A stretch of 64,000 bases of DNA from Micromonospora thermarum. GTDB lineage: Bacteria > Actinomycetota > Actinomycetes > Mycobacteriales > Micromonosporaceae. The position numbers were made by a program, and so were the translations under genes. Location of the stretch: contig NZ_JAATEO010000010.1 in NCBI RefSeq assembly GCF_012034245.1, forward strand, positions 124,001 to 188,000. The letters run 5' to 3'. How positions within the stretch are numbered: position 1 is the first letter of the stretch; each line of letters opens with the position of its first letter. Below the pieces are notes generated by a model. That model did no database searches. It was not told the DNA's origin and was given only the letters and a program-made list of their open reading frames with translations. Positions 16,675 to 25,756 of the stretch are shown piece after piece.

Positions 16675-17451
16675 TTGGCGAAGCTAGACACTGTCCCTAC
16701 GACGGACGCTGCATTGCAGTCGACGACGCTGCAGGAGGTGGCGACCGCCGCGGCGAAGTACCACCGCTGGCTGACCAGCCTCGCGCTGCCCCACCTCGGG
16801 GACCACCCGATCGAGGTGGGCAGCGGATTCGGCGACTACGCCCAGCAGTGGCTGGACGACGGCGTGCCGGCGGTGACGGTCGGCGACATCGAGCCGACCC
16901 GGCTGGCCCACCTGCGCGAGCGCTTCGACGCCGACGAGCGGGTTGAGGTGCTGCCGCTGGACCTCTTCGCGCCGCCCCGGCGCGAGCACTCGGCCCTGGT
17001 CTCGTTCAACGTCCTCGAGCACATCGACGACCACGTCGGTGCGCTCGCCGCCGCGCACCGGCTGCTGCGCCCGGGTGGGCGGGTCGTCACGTTCGTACCG
17101 GCCTTCGAGTTCGCCCTCGGCCACTTCGACCGGCAGGTCGGTCACATCCGCCGGTACACGAAGGCCACGCTGCGCGAGACGTACGAGCAGGCCGGGCTGG
17201 TCGTCGACAAGATCCACTACGTCAACGCACCGGGGCTGTTCGCCTGGACCGTGGGCGTCCGCATGCTGCGCATGACGCCCGGTGACGGCGCGCTGCTGCG
17301 GGTGTGGGACGCCGTCGTCGTCCCGACCGCCCGGGCGATCGAGCGGCGCGTACGCCCGCCCTTCGGGCAGTCGGTCTTCGCCGTCGGGCACGTGCCGGCG
17401 ACGGCCGGGGTGCCGGCGCAGCCGGACGCGGACGGGCGGGCGGCGACATGA
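16675..17451 (+). CDS. Class I SAM-dependent methyltransferase
   Basis: A 258-residue methyltransferase with motif I IEVGSGFGDYA (about residues 43-53), an acidic DIEPTR after strand 2, and SFNVLEHIDDHVGA with LLRPGGRVV in the later motifs. It starts with a rare TTG at 16675 supported by AGGAGG at 16661-16666. The following GT2 gene overlaps it by 4 bp (ATGA), so the two are translationally coupled. The substrate is unknown; a glycan or lipid carrier is plausible from context. Confidence 0.88.
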   Translation: MAKLDTVPTTDAALQSTTLQEVATAAAKYHRWLTSLALPHLGDHPIEVGSGFGDYAQQWLDDGVPAVTVGDIEPTRLAHLRERFDADERVEVLPLDLFAPPRREHSALVSFNVLEHIDDHVGALAAAHRLLRPGGRVVTFVPAFEFALGHFDRQVGHIRRYTKATLRETYEQAGLVVDKIHYVNAPGLFAWTVGVRMLRMTPGDGALLRVWDAVVVPTARAIERRVRPPFGQSVFAVGHVPATAGVPAQPDADGRAAT

Positions 17452-18650
17452 TCGTCGGTCCGCGTACCCCCGAGTCGGCCGTCGCCGCCGGCACCGCCGT
17501 CGAGCAGCTCGAGCTGTCCGTGGTGATGCCCTGCCTCAACGAGGCCGAGACGCTCGCGGTGTGCATCCGCAAGGCGCGCGAGAGCATGCGCGAGCTCGGC
17601 ATCGCCGGCGAGGTGGTCGTGTCGGACAACGGCTCCACCGACGGCTCGCAGGAGATCGCCCTGGCCGAGGGTGCCCGCGTCGTGCACGCACCCCAGCGGG
17701 GGTACGGCGCCGCGCTGCGCGCCGGCATCGCCGCCGCCGAGGGCACGTTCGTCATCATGGCCGACGCCGACGACAGCTACGCGCTGCACGACCTCGGCCC
17801 GTTCGTCGAGCGCATGCGCGCCGGCGCCGATCTGGTGATCGGCAACCGGTTCAAGGGCGGCATCGAGCGCGGCGCCATGCCGCCGCTGCACCGCTTCCTC
17901 GGCAACCCCGTGCTGTCCTTCCTGGGCCGGACGTTCTTCGGCGTCCCGGTCGGCGATTTCCACTGCGGGATGCGCGGCTTCCGGCGGGACCGCATCCTCG
18001 AGCTGGGGCTGCGCACCTCGGGCATGGAGTTCGCCAGCGAGATGGTGGCCCGCGCCGCGCTCGCCGGGCTGGTCATCGACGAGGTCCCCACCACGCTCGC
18101 GCCGGACGGCCGCAGCCGCCGGCCGCACCTGCGGACCTGGCGGGACGGGTGGCGGCACCTGCGGTTCCTGCTGGCCCTCTCGCCGCGCTGGATGCTGCTC
18201 TACCCGGGCCTGTCGATGCTGCTGGCGGGCGGCGCGGTGCTGGCGTGGCTGCTCACCGGCACCCGGCAGGTCGGCCAGCTCGCGTTCGACCTGCACACGA
18301 TGCTGGCGGCGGCCACGGCGATGGCCATCGGCATCCACGCCGTGGCGCTCGCGGTGGTGGCGCATGCCCACGCGATCCACATGGGTCTGATACCACCCGA
18401 CCGGAAGGTCGAGGTCCGCATCGCCGACGTGGCACTGCGGTACGGCGTACCCGTGGGCTCGCTGCTCCTGGTGGCCGGCGTGGCCTGCTTCGGCTACGCC
18501 CTGTGGAGCTGGGGCTCCGGCGGCTTCTCGCAGTTGGACGTGGTGTCCACGCTGCGCCTGCCGATCGTCGGTGTCGGCCTGGTCGTGGTCGGCGTGCAGT
18601 CGGTTCTGCTGTCGTTCATCATCAGCCTGACCCGGGTCGGCGACCTGTAG
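17448..18650 (+). CDS. GT2 glycosyltransferase with C-terminal membrane helices (DPM1-like)
   Basis: A 400-residue protein with an N-terminal GT-A domain: VVMPCLNEAETL, VSDNGSTDGS, the catalytic-region motif MADADDSY and GNRFKGG. About four hydrophobic helices follow in the second half (about 245-395). This layout fits enzymes that load sugars onto polyprenyl phosphate or act on lipid-linked glycans. It is coupled to the methyltransferase gene by a 4-bp overlap and closes the operon at a strong terminator. Confidence 0.88.
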   Translation: MIVGPRTPESAVAAGTAVEQLELSVVMPCLNEAETLAVCIRKARESMRELGIAGEVVVSDNGSTDGSQEIALAEGARVVHAPQRGYGAALRAGIAAAEGTFVIMADADDSYALHDLGPFVERMRAGADLVIGNRFKGGIERGAMPPLHRFLGNPVLSFLGRTFFGVPVGDFHCGMRGFRRDRILELGLRTSGMEFASEMVARAALAGLVIDEVPTTLAPDGRSRRPHLRTWRDGWRHLRFLLALSPRWMLLYPGLSMLLAGGAVLAWLLTGTRQVGQLAFDLHTMLAAATAMAIGIHAVALAVVAHAHAIHMGLIPPDRKVEVRIADVALRYGVPVGSLLLVAGVACFGYALWSWGSGGFSQLDVVSTLRLPIVGVGLVVVGVQSVLLSFIISLTRVGDL

Positions 18651-18656
18651 CACGAC

Positions 18657-18696
18657 GAAGGGGGCGGGCGCCGTGTGCACGGCGCCCGCCCCCTTC
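18657..18696. terminator. Strong bidirectional terminator
   Basis: An 18-bp perfect stem (18657-18674 with 18679-18696), a GTGC loop and TTTT following on the plus strand. It separates the GT2 gene from the convergent minus-strand operon. Confidence 0.92.
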
Positions 18697-18704
18697 TTTT
18701 CCCG

Positions 18705-19376
18705 TCAGGAATCCTCGCGCGCCCGGAGCTGCTCGTGCAGGGCCACCAGGTCACGGTCCAGCGCCGTCGTCGCCACCAGGTGCGGGTGCTTGCGGGCCAG
18801 TCGCCAGCCGAGCGTGACCGCGTAGACGTCCGTGGCGACGATCCGGTCCACCGTCCGGAAGTCCACGTCGGCGAGGCGCCGGCCGAAGAGCTTCGCCAGC
18901 ACCGACGGCCGGGCCAGCTTGTACGCCTTGTTGTAGATGCGGGAATGGAACGCGCCCGCCACCCGGCGGTGGCCGTTCTCCAGTGCCTTCGCCGGCCGCT
19001 GCAGGGGCCGCAGGGGGCCGACCCGCTCGGTGAGGCGGGTGGCCCGACTGAGCACGGCCTCGGGGGCGCGGAGCACGATGACCCGCTCGACCCGCCGCAG
19101 CGGGTGCCGATGCTCGGCGCCGTCGAGCGTGTAGAGGGTCAGCAGGGGGTGGTTCCGCACCTGCTCCCAGCCCTCCGGATCGACCTCTTCCCAGGACTTG
19201 GCGCCCAGGAACACGAGATCGACCCGGATGCCCTCCTTCTCCAGCAGATCCCGGACGTAGTTACGGATCCGCTCCTTGAGCTGGTAGACCGTGGAGATGA
19301 TCATCACCCGGAGGGGCGCGTCCACGCCTGCCACCTGAACCTGCTCCTTCGTCGCCGCGTACTCGTCGATGTTCAT
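18705..19376 (-). CDS. Uncharacterised glycopolymer-locus protein, family member 3 (divergent)
   Basis: A 223-residue soluble protein. The N-terminal part PLRVMIISTVYQLKERIRNYV and VDLVFLGAKSWEEVDP resemble a Rossmann half. VERVIVLRAPEAVL and the internal basic region echo the two shorter proteins at 10791-11366 and 20797-21360, though the similarity is distant. It is the last gene of a four-gene minus-strand run and overlaps the GT4 stop by 4 bp (ATGA at 19373-19376). Function is unknown. Confidence 0.75.
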   Translation of the reverse strand: MNIDEYAATKEQVQVAGVDAPLRVMIISTVYQLKERIRNYVRDLLEKEGIRVDLVFLGAKSWEEVDPEGWEQVRNHPLLTLYTLDGAEHRHPLRRVERVIVLRAPEAVLSRATRLTERVGPLRPLQRPAKALENGHRRVAGAFHSRIYNKAYKLARPSVLAKLFGRRLADVDFRTVDRIVATDVYAVTLGWRLARKHPHLVATTALDRDLVALHEQLRAREDS

Positions 19377-20782
19377 CGCGCCGGCTGCCCGCTCACGGTG
19401 ATCCGCTCCCGGCCGGCGATCGCCCGTAGGCGCTCCTCGAGCGCCACCAGCAGGGTGTCCCGGGTGTAACCCTGGGCGTGCCGGCTCGCCACCGCCCGCT
19501 GCTCGGCGGTCAGCCCGCGCGCCACCTTGCCGGCCTCCACCATCGAGTTGGCGACCGCCTCGACGTCCAGGCTGTCGGCGTTGAACCAGAGCGGGTAGCC
19601 GTCCAGCACGTCCTGCGCGGCGATGCCGGGCGCGTGCACCGACACGATCGGCTTGCCGCTCGCCATGTACTCGAAGATCTTGCCGGAGGTGACGTACCGC
19701 CCGCCGCCGGCGAGGAAGACCAGCACGTCGTTGTGCTCGTAGACCGACGCGACCTCGGTCTTCGAGACCGGGCCCCGGTAGTGGATGCCCAGGTCGGGGG
19801 TGGTGGGGTCGTCGATGAGCTGGCCGTCGGAGTCCAGGTCCAGGCCGAGCCGGTTCGCGAGATCCCGCCTGCCGCCCTTGAAGAAGCCCAGGTGGCCGTG
19901 GATGTTCAGCTCGGCGTCGGCCAGCTCCGGGTAGGTCCGGGCCCGGATCCACGCGGCCGCCAGCTCCTCGACGGGCTGCGAGTTGGTGAGCGTGCCCAGG
20001 TACCCGAAGCGCAGCGGCCGGGCGGTGATGCCCGGGTCGACGCCCGCCTCGCCGGCCGGCGACATCAGGTCCGCGTCCCAGCCGTTCGGCACGACCATCA
20101 TCCGGTCGGCGACATCCGGGTAGCGCTCGGCGTGCCACCGCCGCAGCGGCTCGTTGACGAAGACGGCACCGGCGGCGCGGCGCAGCACCCGGCGCTCCCA
20201 CTTCCACGCCGGGTGGTCGTCGGGGAAGGCGGGCTGATCGTTGAACAGGTCCAGCGTCCACGAGTCACGGTAGTCGACCACGTACGGCACGCCGGTCAGC
20301 CGGTGGAAGGCCCAGGCCGCCGCGAACGACGCGAACGGGTTCCCCGTCGCCAGCACGACGTCGAAGCGGCGCTTCGTGTGCAGCCGGAGCCCCCGGGCCA
20401 CCGCCGACCGCCCCCACGACGCGTAGTTCTCCGGGAAGAGCGTGCGCTGGTTGAACTGGTACAGCTTCTGCGCGACCAGCGGCATCCGGGCCCGGAAGGC
20501 GCTGTACTTGCGCAGGTCCCGCTCCCAGGCGAAATGGTTGAGCTTCGGGCGCTCGACGGTGATCCGCGGGTCGACGGTGCTCGCCAGCTCCTCGTCGACC
20601 GAGCCGATCACGTCGTGCAGGAAGCTCATCGGGGCGGCGCAGACGGTGACGTCCCAGCCTCGGGCGGCGAGGTGGTTCGCCGTCGCCCGGGCACGGTAGA
20701 CGCCACTGGCCCGTGACGGCGGGAAGTAGAAGGCGAGGTAGAGGATCCGCGGGGCGCGGGTGTCGCGGCGGGAGGAGTTCAT
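19373..20782 (-). CDS. GT4-family glycosyltransferase (third enzyme)
   Basis: A 469-residue GT-B enzyme distinct from the duplicated GT4 pair. ILYLAFYFPPSRASGVYRA opens the acceptor domain. LATGNPFASF, VVDYRDSWTLDLF, PNGWDADLM and YLGTLTNSQPVEEL follow, and the donor site has SGKIFEYMASGKPIVSV. It resembles WbuB-like sugar transferases. The ATG at 20782 follows AAGGACGG; a TTG at 20800 is in frame but less likely. It lies 14 bases after the preceding gene. Confidence 0.9.
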   Translation of the reverse strand: MNSSRRDTRAPRILYLAFYFPPSRASGVYRARATANHLAARGWDVTVCAAPMSFLHDVIGSVDEELASTVDPRITVERPKLNHFAWERDLRKYSAFRARMPLVAQKLYQFNQRTLFPENYASWGRSAVARGLRLHTKRRFDVVLATGNPFASFAAAWAFHRLTGVPYVVDYRDSWTLDLFNDQPAFPDDHPAWKWERRVLRRAAGAVFVNEPLRRWHAERYPDVADRMMVVPNGWDADLMSPAGEAGVDPGITARPLRFGYLGTLTNSQPVEELAAAWIRARTYPELADAELNIHGHLGFFKGGRRDLANRLGLDLDSDGQLIDDPTTPDLGIHYRGPVSKTEVASVYEHNDVLVFLAGGGRYVTSGKIFEYMASGKPIVSVHAPGIAAQDVLDGYPLWFNADSLDVEAVANSMVEAGKVARGLTAEQRAVASRHAQGYTRDTLLVALEERLRAIAGRERITVSGQPAR

Positions 20783-20796
20783 CTGCCGTCCTTCGG

Positions 20797-21360
20797 TCAA
20801 CTCGTCCGGGGGCCGACGGCGGGGTCGAACCCGGCGTTGTCGTAGCTGTAGGCGATCTGGGGCTCGGGCAGGCCACCGGCGGCGAAGCCGGCGACCAGCC
20901 GGGCGGCGGTGGGCATCGAGTCCGGGTCACTGACCACGACGAGGTCGAAGGGCGCCCGGCCGGCGAGCACGTGCCGGTGGATGAGCCGCTGACGCACGTC
21001 ACCCCACGCCTTCCGCTGTCGCGGGAGGATCAGGGCGCGGTGCGCCGGCGCGGCGATCCGCCGCTCGTACGCCTTCTTCGCACGCGCGACGAACGGGCGC
21101 AGCGGGCCTCGGCCGACCACCTTGAACACCGCGCCGGGCCCCCGGTACAGCAGCACCTTCTCCACCCGGCGCGGCGGGTGGAGCGCCTCGAGACGCGCCA
21201 GCTCGACCACCTCGACGCCGGGGTCGAACTCGTCCCGGTGCCAGGTCTTGCGCTGCTCGACGAGCACGACCGCCGACGCGCCGTCCGCGACCGCGCGGGC
21301 GGACTCCTCGGTCACCGCCCGCCGGCGGGTGCCGCCCAGGGCCAGGAACAGTACCTGCAT
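20797..21360 (-). CDS. Uncharacterised glycopolymer-locus protein, family member 2
   Basis: A 187-residue paralogue of the protein at 10791-11366. The shared pattern runs from MQVLFLALGGTR, AVVLVEQRKTW and EFDPGVEVVELARLE through KVLLYRGP and GRGPLRP to FDLVVVSDPDSMPTA. It follows a GT4 gene (9-base gap), just as the paralogue does. The Rossmann-like start and the lack of membrane helices suggest a cytoplasmic partner protein. Enzymatic activity is unknown. Confidence 0.75.
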   Translation of the reverse strand: MQVLFLALGGTRRRAVTEESARAVADGASAVVLVEQRKTWHRDEFDPGVEVVELARLEALHPPRRVEKVLLYRGPGAVFKVVGRGPLRPFVARAKKAYERRIAAPAHRALILPRQRKAWGDVRQRLIHRHVLAGRAPFDLVVVSDPDSMPTAARLVAGFAAGGLPEPQIAYSYDNAGFDPAVGPRTS

Positions 21361-21369
21361 GTCACTCCG

Positions 21370-22611
21370 TCACTTCTGGCCGGCGAGCCGCTCGGCCTGG
21401 CTGGTCGTCGACTGCGACTCGGGGAACCAGATGCGGTGGTGCTCCCGCGCCACCGCCGGGTAGCTGTAGCGGGCCGCCAGCTCGGTGCGTGCCCGGGCGA
21501 CGTCGGTGCCGTGCGGGAAGCGGTCCCGCAGCCGGCGGTACCCGGTCACGATCGTCGCCGGGTCATCCGTGACGTCGATCAGCTCGCCCGCGGCCTCCTC
21601 GATCCCGGCGAGGGTCTCCTCCGGGCCGCCGCACCGGGTCACCAGCACCGGCATGCCGGCGGCGAGCGCCTCGACCACGGTCACGCCGAACGTCTCCATC
21701 CGGCTCGGGTGCACCAGCAGGTCGTGCTCGCCCATCAGGCGCAACGCCTCGTCCGGCGGGAGCGCCCCGGTGAACGTCACCGCGTCGGCCACGCCCAGCT
21801 CGGCGGCCCGCTCGGTGAGGCGGCCGAGCAGCTCCCCCGCGCCGACCATGGTCAGGGTCAGGGTCGGGTCGTCGGCGCGACAGGTGGCGAACGCCTCCAG
21901 CAGCAGCTCCACGCCCTTGCGCTGGATCAGGCCGCCGACGTAGATCCAGCGGCTCAGGCGGGTCACCGTGCGGGTGGGCCCGTCGCCGAAGTCGACCGGG
22001 TTGGCGATGAACTCGATCTTGTCCTTGTGGTGCGGGAAGGCCTCCAGCAGCGGGCCGCGGACCGCCTCGCCCACCGCGTAGAAGCCGGCGCTCCGCGTGA
22101 TCACCTCGTCGTACGCCTCGCGGGCCTCCTCGGTGTCGAGGACGCTGTCGAGGAAGGTGGCGTGCTCGGTCACGTACACCCGCGCGTCGGGGCGGGCGTT
22201 GCGCACGGCCGCCCAGCCGCCGGGCAGGCCGACGTGGGCGTGCACCACCGGGGCGTCGATCGGGGCGCCGCCGAGCGCCGCGCGGAGCGCGTCGTCGTTC
22301 CGGCGGGCGATCTCCATGTGCCACTTGCCACGCGGGATCGGCACCGGGACGTACCGCATCCGGGCGCCGCCGACGGTCGGGGTGGTGCGGGCGGCGCGGG
22401 ACAGCAGCTCCGCGTTGGCCCGGACCACCTCCACGTCGCGGCGGTCGGTCATCCTGGCCACCCAGGCGTCGCAGTGGTACACCGTCACCCGGTCGCAGCC
22501 CGGCGCGGTGGCGTCCACCATCGCCCGCACGAAGGCCCCGCGGAAGGGCAACTCTCGGGTGGGCCACCAGGGCGTAACGATCGCAACATCTCTCACAGCA
22601 GCTGCCGCCAC
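21370..22611 (-). CDS. GT4-family glycosyltransferase (copy B)
   Basis: A 413-residue GT-B enzyme, closely similar to copy A at 11363-12616: VAIVTPWWPTRELPFRGAFV, VVHAHVGLPGGW, YVTEHATFL, YVGGLIQRKGVELLLEAFA and HPSRMETFGVTVVEALAAG. The GTG at 22611 is chosen because it aligns residue for residue with the copy A start and has GGGAGG about 10 bases upstream. The ATG at 22620 lies almost on top of that site. Divergence from copy A is enough that acceptor or donor specificity may differ. Confidence 0.9.
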   Translation of the reverse strand: MAAAAVRDVAIVTPWWPTRELPFRGAFVRAMVDATAPGCDRVTVYHCDAWVARMTDRRDVEVVRANAELLSRAARTTPTVGGARMRYVPVPIPRGKWHMEIARRNDDALRAALGGAPIDAPVVHAHVGLPGGWAAVRNARPDARVYVTEHATFLDSVLDTEEAREAYDEVITRSAGFYAVGEAVRGPLLEAFPHHKDKIEFIANPVDFGDGPTRTVTRLSRWIYVGGLIQRKGVELLLEAFATCRADDPTLTLTMVGAGELLGRLTERAAELGVADAVTFTGALPPDEALRLMGEHDLLVHPSRMETFGVTVVEALAAGMPVLVTRCGGPEETLAGIEEAAGELIDVTDDPATIVTGYRRLRDRFPHGTDVARARTELAARYSYPAVAREHHRIWFPESQSTTSQAERLAGQK

Positions 22612-22672
22612 CCGAACCATGCCTCCCACTGTCACGCCAGGGCGTCCCAAGCTATCACCCGGATCTACCGGG

Positions 22673-22705
22673 CCGGCCGCACCGCCGGAGCGGCGGTGCG
22701 GCCGG
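22673..22705. terminator. GC-rich hairpin after the Gfo/Idh gene
   Basis: A 14-bp perfect stem (22673-22686 with 22692-22705) and a 5-base loop, in the gap between two minus-strand genes. There is no T tract in the direction of transcription, so termination may be partial. Confidence 0.5.
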
Positions 22706-22721
22706 ATTCCTGTTTACCCGC

Positions 22722-23747
22722 TCAGCCGGCGGAGGCCGCCGGCTCGGTCACCGGTCCCACCTGGACCGTGCTCCCGTCCGCGGCCGAGCGCAGCAGGGCG
22801 GCGGCCACCTGGACGGTACGCAGACCCTGCCGGAGGGTCACGATGTCGCTCTCCTTGCCCTCGACAGCGTCCCGGAACCGCTCGTGCTCGACCAGCAGCG
22901 GCTCGCGCTTCGGGATGGCGTACCGGACCATGTCGCCCTCGGCGACGCCGCGGAAGGCGCGCAGCGCCTCCCACTCGGTGTCGATGGCGGCGTTGGCGTA
23001 GAAGGTCAGGTCCGCGGTGAGGGTGTCGGCGACGAAGCAGCCCTTGTCACCGGTGATCACGGTGGACCGCTCCTTGAGCGGGCTCAGCCAGTTGACCAGG
23101 TGGTTGACCATCGTGCCGTCGGCGAGCTGGCCGACGACGGCCACCATGTCCTCGTGCAGCCGCCCGCTGCGGGAGACGGTACGGGCCGACACCGACGTGT
23201 ACTCCTGGCCGGTCACCCAGCTGGTCAGGTCGATGTCGTGGGTGGCGAGATCCATGACCACGCCCACGTCGGCGATGCGGTGCGGGAACGGGCCCTGGCG
23301 GCGGGTCACCACCTGGAAGACCTCGCCCAGCTCGCCGGCCTCCAGGCGGAGCCGCAGGTTCTGCAGGGCGGGGTTGTAGCGCTCGATGTGGCCGACGCCA
23401 GCCACCAGGCCGGCGGCCTCGAACGCCTCGACGACGCGGGTGGCCGCCTCCACCGACTGGGCGAGCGGCTTCTCGATGAGCGCGCAGACCCCGGCGGACG
23501 CCAGCCGGAGGCCGACCTGCTCGTGCAGGGCCGTCGGGCAGGCCACGACGGCGTAGTCGACGCCGAGCTTGAGGAGGTCCTCCAGGTCGGGCACGACCGG
23601 CGCGCGGAGCGTGCCGGTGGTGTCGCCGGCCGGGTCGACGATGCCGACCAGTTCGACCCCGTCCAGGCCGGACAGGATGCGGGCGTGGTTGCGGCCCATC
23701 GCGCCGAGGCCGATCAGGCCGGCGCGCAGCTTGCGACGCTCACTCAT
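22722..23747 (-). CDS. Gfo/Idh/MocA oxidoreductase, probable UDP-sugar 3-dehydrogenase (WbpB/WlbA role)
   Basis: A 341-residue NAD-dependent oxidoreductase. The N-terminal Rossmann domain has AGLIGLGAMGRNHA, the catalytic motif EKP includes Lys93, and GVGHIERYNPA followed by DLATHDIDL mark the substrate domain. In the pathway it would oxidise C3 of UDP-GlcNAc uronic acid to the 3-keto sugar. It overlaps the aminotransferase stop by 4 bp (ATGA), matching the order of their reactions. The HIERYNP pattern also occurs in UDP-GlcNAc 3-dehydrogenases, so the exact substrate is uncertain. Confidence 0.87.
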   Translation of the reverse strand: MSERRKLRAGLIGLGAMGRNHARILSGLDGVELVGIVDPAGDTTGTLRAPVVPDLEDLLKLGVDYAVVACPTALHEQVGLRLASAGVCALIEKPLAQSVEAATRVVEAFEAAGLVAGVGHIERYNPALQNLRLRLEAGELGEVFQVVTRRQGPFPHRIADVGVVMDLATHDIDLTSWVTGQEYTSVSARTVSRSGRLHEDMVAVVGQLADGTMVNHLVNWLSPLKERSTVITGDKGCFVADTLTADLTFYANAAIDTEWEALRAFRGVAEGDMVRYAIPKREPLLVEHERFRDAVEGKESDIVTLRQGLRTVQVAAALLRSAADGSTVQVGPVTEPAASAG

Positions 23748-24853
23748 CGGGCACCACCGGCCAGGTTCGCGCCGTCGGCGATCCGCTCCAGGTCGGCCTG
23801 GCTCAGCGACGGGTGGACCGGCAGCGAGACCACCTCGGCGGCGGCCCGCTCGGTCTCCGGCAGGTCCCACGGACCGGGCGTGCCGTCCTGGGTCAGGTAC
23901 GGGATGAGCCGGTGGATCGGGGTCGGGTAGTAGACGGCGTTGCCGATGCCCAGCTCGGTCAGGCGCTTCTGGGCGGCGTCGCGGTCACCCCGGACCCGGA
24001 CCGTGTACTGGTGGTAGACGTGCACCGCACCGTCGGCGACCGGCGGGGTCACCATGCCGGTGATCTTCGAGTCGAGGAACTTGGCGTTCGCCTGGCGCTG
24101 CGCCGTCCAGTCCGGCAGCTGGCGCAGCTGCACGCGGCCGATCGCCGCCGCCACGTCGGTCATCCGCATGTTGGCGCCGACGATCTCGTTCGCGTACCGC
24201 TTCTCCATGCCCTGGTTGCGCAGCAGGCGCAGGGTGCGGGCCAGCCCGGCGTCGCCGGTGGTGATCATGCCGCCCTCGAGGGAGTGCATGTTCTTGGTCG
24301 GGTAGAAGCTGAAGCAGCCGGCGGTGCCGAAGGCGCCCACGGGCTTGCCGTGCAGGCTGGCGCCGTGCGCCTGGGCCGCGTCCTCGACCACGGCGAGGCC
24401 GTGCCGCTCGGCGATCGCCATGATCTTGTCCATGGCGGCGGGGTGGCCGTACAGGTGCACCGGCATGATCGCGACCGTGCGGGGGGTGACGGCCGCGGCC
24501 ACCGCCTCCGGGTCGACGCAGAAGCTGCCGGGCTCGATGTCGACGAAGACCGGCTCCGCACCGACGAGCCGGACGGCGTTCGCGCTCGCGGCGAAGGAGA
24601 ACGAGGGGACGATGATCTCGTCACCCGGGCCGAAGCCGAGCGCCATCAGGGTGAGCTGAAGCGCCGAGGTACCGGAGTTGACCGCGACACAGCGGCGGCC
24701 CGAGACCAGCTCGCCGAACTCCTCCTCGAACGCCGCCACCTCGGGGCCCTGCACGACGAGGCCGCTGCGCAGCACCCGCACGGCCGCCTCGATCTCGGCT
24801 TCGCCGATGACCGGCTTCGCCGGTGGGATGAAATCTCCGTTCAGCCCAGTCAT
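23744..24853 (-). CDS. DegT/DnrJ/EryC1 sugar aminotransferase (WbpE role)
   Basis: A 369-residue PLP-dependent aminotransferase. VNSGTSALQLTL, VEDAAQAHGA with cofactor-binding Asp158, and FYPTKNMHSLEGG with the Schiff-base Lys187 are all present, and GNAVYYPTPIH is typical of the family. It should transfer an amino group from glutamate to the C3 ketone made by the coupled Gfo/Idh enzyme, and the hexapeptide enzyme at 7289 would then acetylate it. It is the first gene of this two-gene operon. Confidence 0.92.
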   Translation of the reverse strand: MTGLNGDFIPPAKPVIGEAEIEAAVRVLRSGLVVQGPEVAAFEEEFGELVSGRRCVAVNSGTSALQLTLMALGFGPGDEIIVPSFSFAASANAVRLVGAEPVFVDIEPGSFCVDPEAVAAAVTPRTVAIMPVHLYGHPAAMDKIMAIAERHGLAVVEDAAQAHGASLHGKPVGAFGTAGCFSFYPTKNMHSLEGGMITTGDAGLARTLRLLRNQGMEKRYANEIVGANMRMTDVAAAIGRVQLRQLPDWTAQRQANAKFLDSKITGMVTPPVADGAVHVYHQYTVRVRGDRDAAQKRLTELGIGNAVYYPTPIHRLIPYLTQDGTPGPWDLPETERAAAEVVSLPVHPSLSQADLERIADGANLAGGAR

Positions 24854-24938
24854 GGGCTTCCTCCTGTCGACAGGGAGTCCCTTCGGGACGCGATGCTAAC
24901 TGGTGCAGATGTGACCAGGACGGGCGGTAGGTGATGGG

Positions 24939-25613
24939 TCATGAGCCGCCGGAATCAGCCATCGGTACCACGCCGGACAGACGAACGTCCGGCTCGTCGG
25001 GCACGGACGGCAGGCATGCTACCTCCAGGGCGGCGGCGACGGCCGCCGCCAGTCTGGGCAGGTCCTCGACGGCGAGGGGAGCGCGGGCGACGGCCAGCCG
25101 CCAGTAGAGCGGCCCGACGATGAGGTCGACCGCGACGTCCACGTCGGTGTCCGGCCCCAGCTCGCCGCGGGCGATCGCCCGGCCGATCAACTGGCCCCCG
25201 ATGTCGCGCTGGTTGCTCCGCAGCGCGCCCTGGAGGGTCTGCGCGATCTGCGGGTTGCGGGCCGCCTCGGCGAGCAGGTCGGGGATGATCTGCGCGGCGA
25301 GGGGATGGCCCAGGGCCCGGGTCATGATCAGGAACAGCATCTCCAGGTCGCCCCGGAGGTCGCCGGTGTCCGGCAGCGGGAACCGCTGCCCCGCCGCCGC
25401 GGACACGATCTCCAGTACCAGCTCCAGCTTCGACCGCCACCTGCGGTAGACGGCGGTCTTGCTGACGCCGGCCCGCCGGGCCACCGCCTCGATGGAGAGC
25501 CGGCCGTACCCGACCGCGGCGAGTTCCTGCATGACAGCACGGCGGATCGCCGTGGTGATCTCCCCACGGAGCACCGCCGCACCCGCCGGAGCACGCCTCT
25601 TCTCGGTCGTCAC
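24939..25613 (-). CDS. TetR-family transcriptional regulator
   Basis: A 224-residue repressor. The N-terminal helix-turn-helix is AVGYGRLSIEAVARRAGVSK with TAVYRRW, followed by a ligand-binding helical domain with a TetR_C-type core (ALGHPLAAQIIPDLL). The GTG at 25613 starts it. It diverges from the ABC transporter/ribitol operon, and a palindrome at 25624-25641 lies only 11 bases from its start. Control of itself and of the export operon is inferred from this layout. Confidence 0.88.
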   Translation of the reverse strand: MTTEKRRAPAGAAVLRGEITTAIRRAVMQELAAVGYGRLSIEAVARRAGVSKTAVYRRWRSKLELVLEIVSAAAGQRFPLPDTGDLRGDLEMLFLIMTRALGHPLAAQIIPDLLAEAARNPQIAQTLQGALRSNQRDIGGQLIGRAIARGELGPDTDVDVAVDLIVGPLYWRLAVARAPLAVEDLPRLAAAVAAALEVACLPSVPDEPDVRLSGVVPMADSGGS

Positions 25614-25623
25614 GTGGGACAAT

Positions 25624-25641
25624 GTACCGCAGCGACGGTAC
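25624..25641. promoter_or_regulatory. Probable TetR operator
   Basis: GTACCG, 6 bases, CGGTAC: a perfect 6-bp inverted repeat between the divergent TetR and transporter genes, directly upstream of the promoter at 25644-25672. Confidence 0.6.
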
Positions 25642-25643
25642 GG

Positions 25644-25672
25644 TTGCGTCCCGACGTGTTTTCGACTACGTT
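25644..25672 (+). promoter_or_regulatory. Probable sigma-A-type promoter of the export/ribitol operon
   Basis: TTGCGT (25644-25649), a 17-base spacer and TACGTT (25667-25672). The gene start at 25757 leaves a leader of about 75 bases. Confidence 0.5.
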
Positions 25673-25756
25673 CCACGCCAGCGACGGAGCCTGAGGCCCC
25701 CGAGCGGCCCACGCTCTCTGCCGTCGAGCACCTCCTCAAGATCGGAGCGCCCAACC

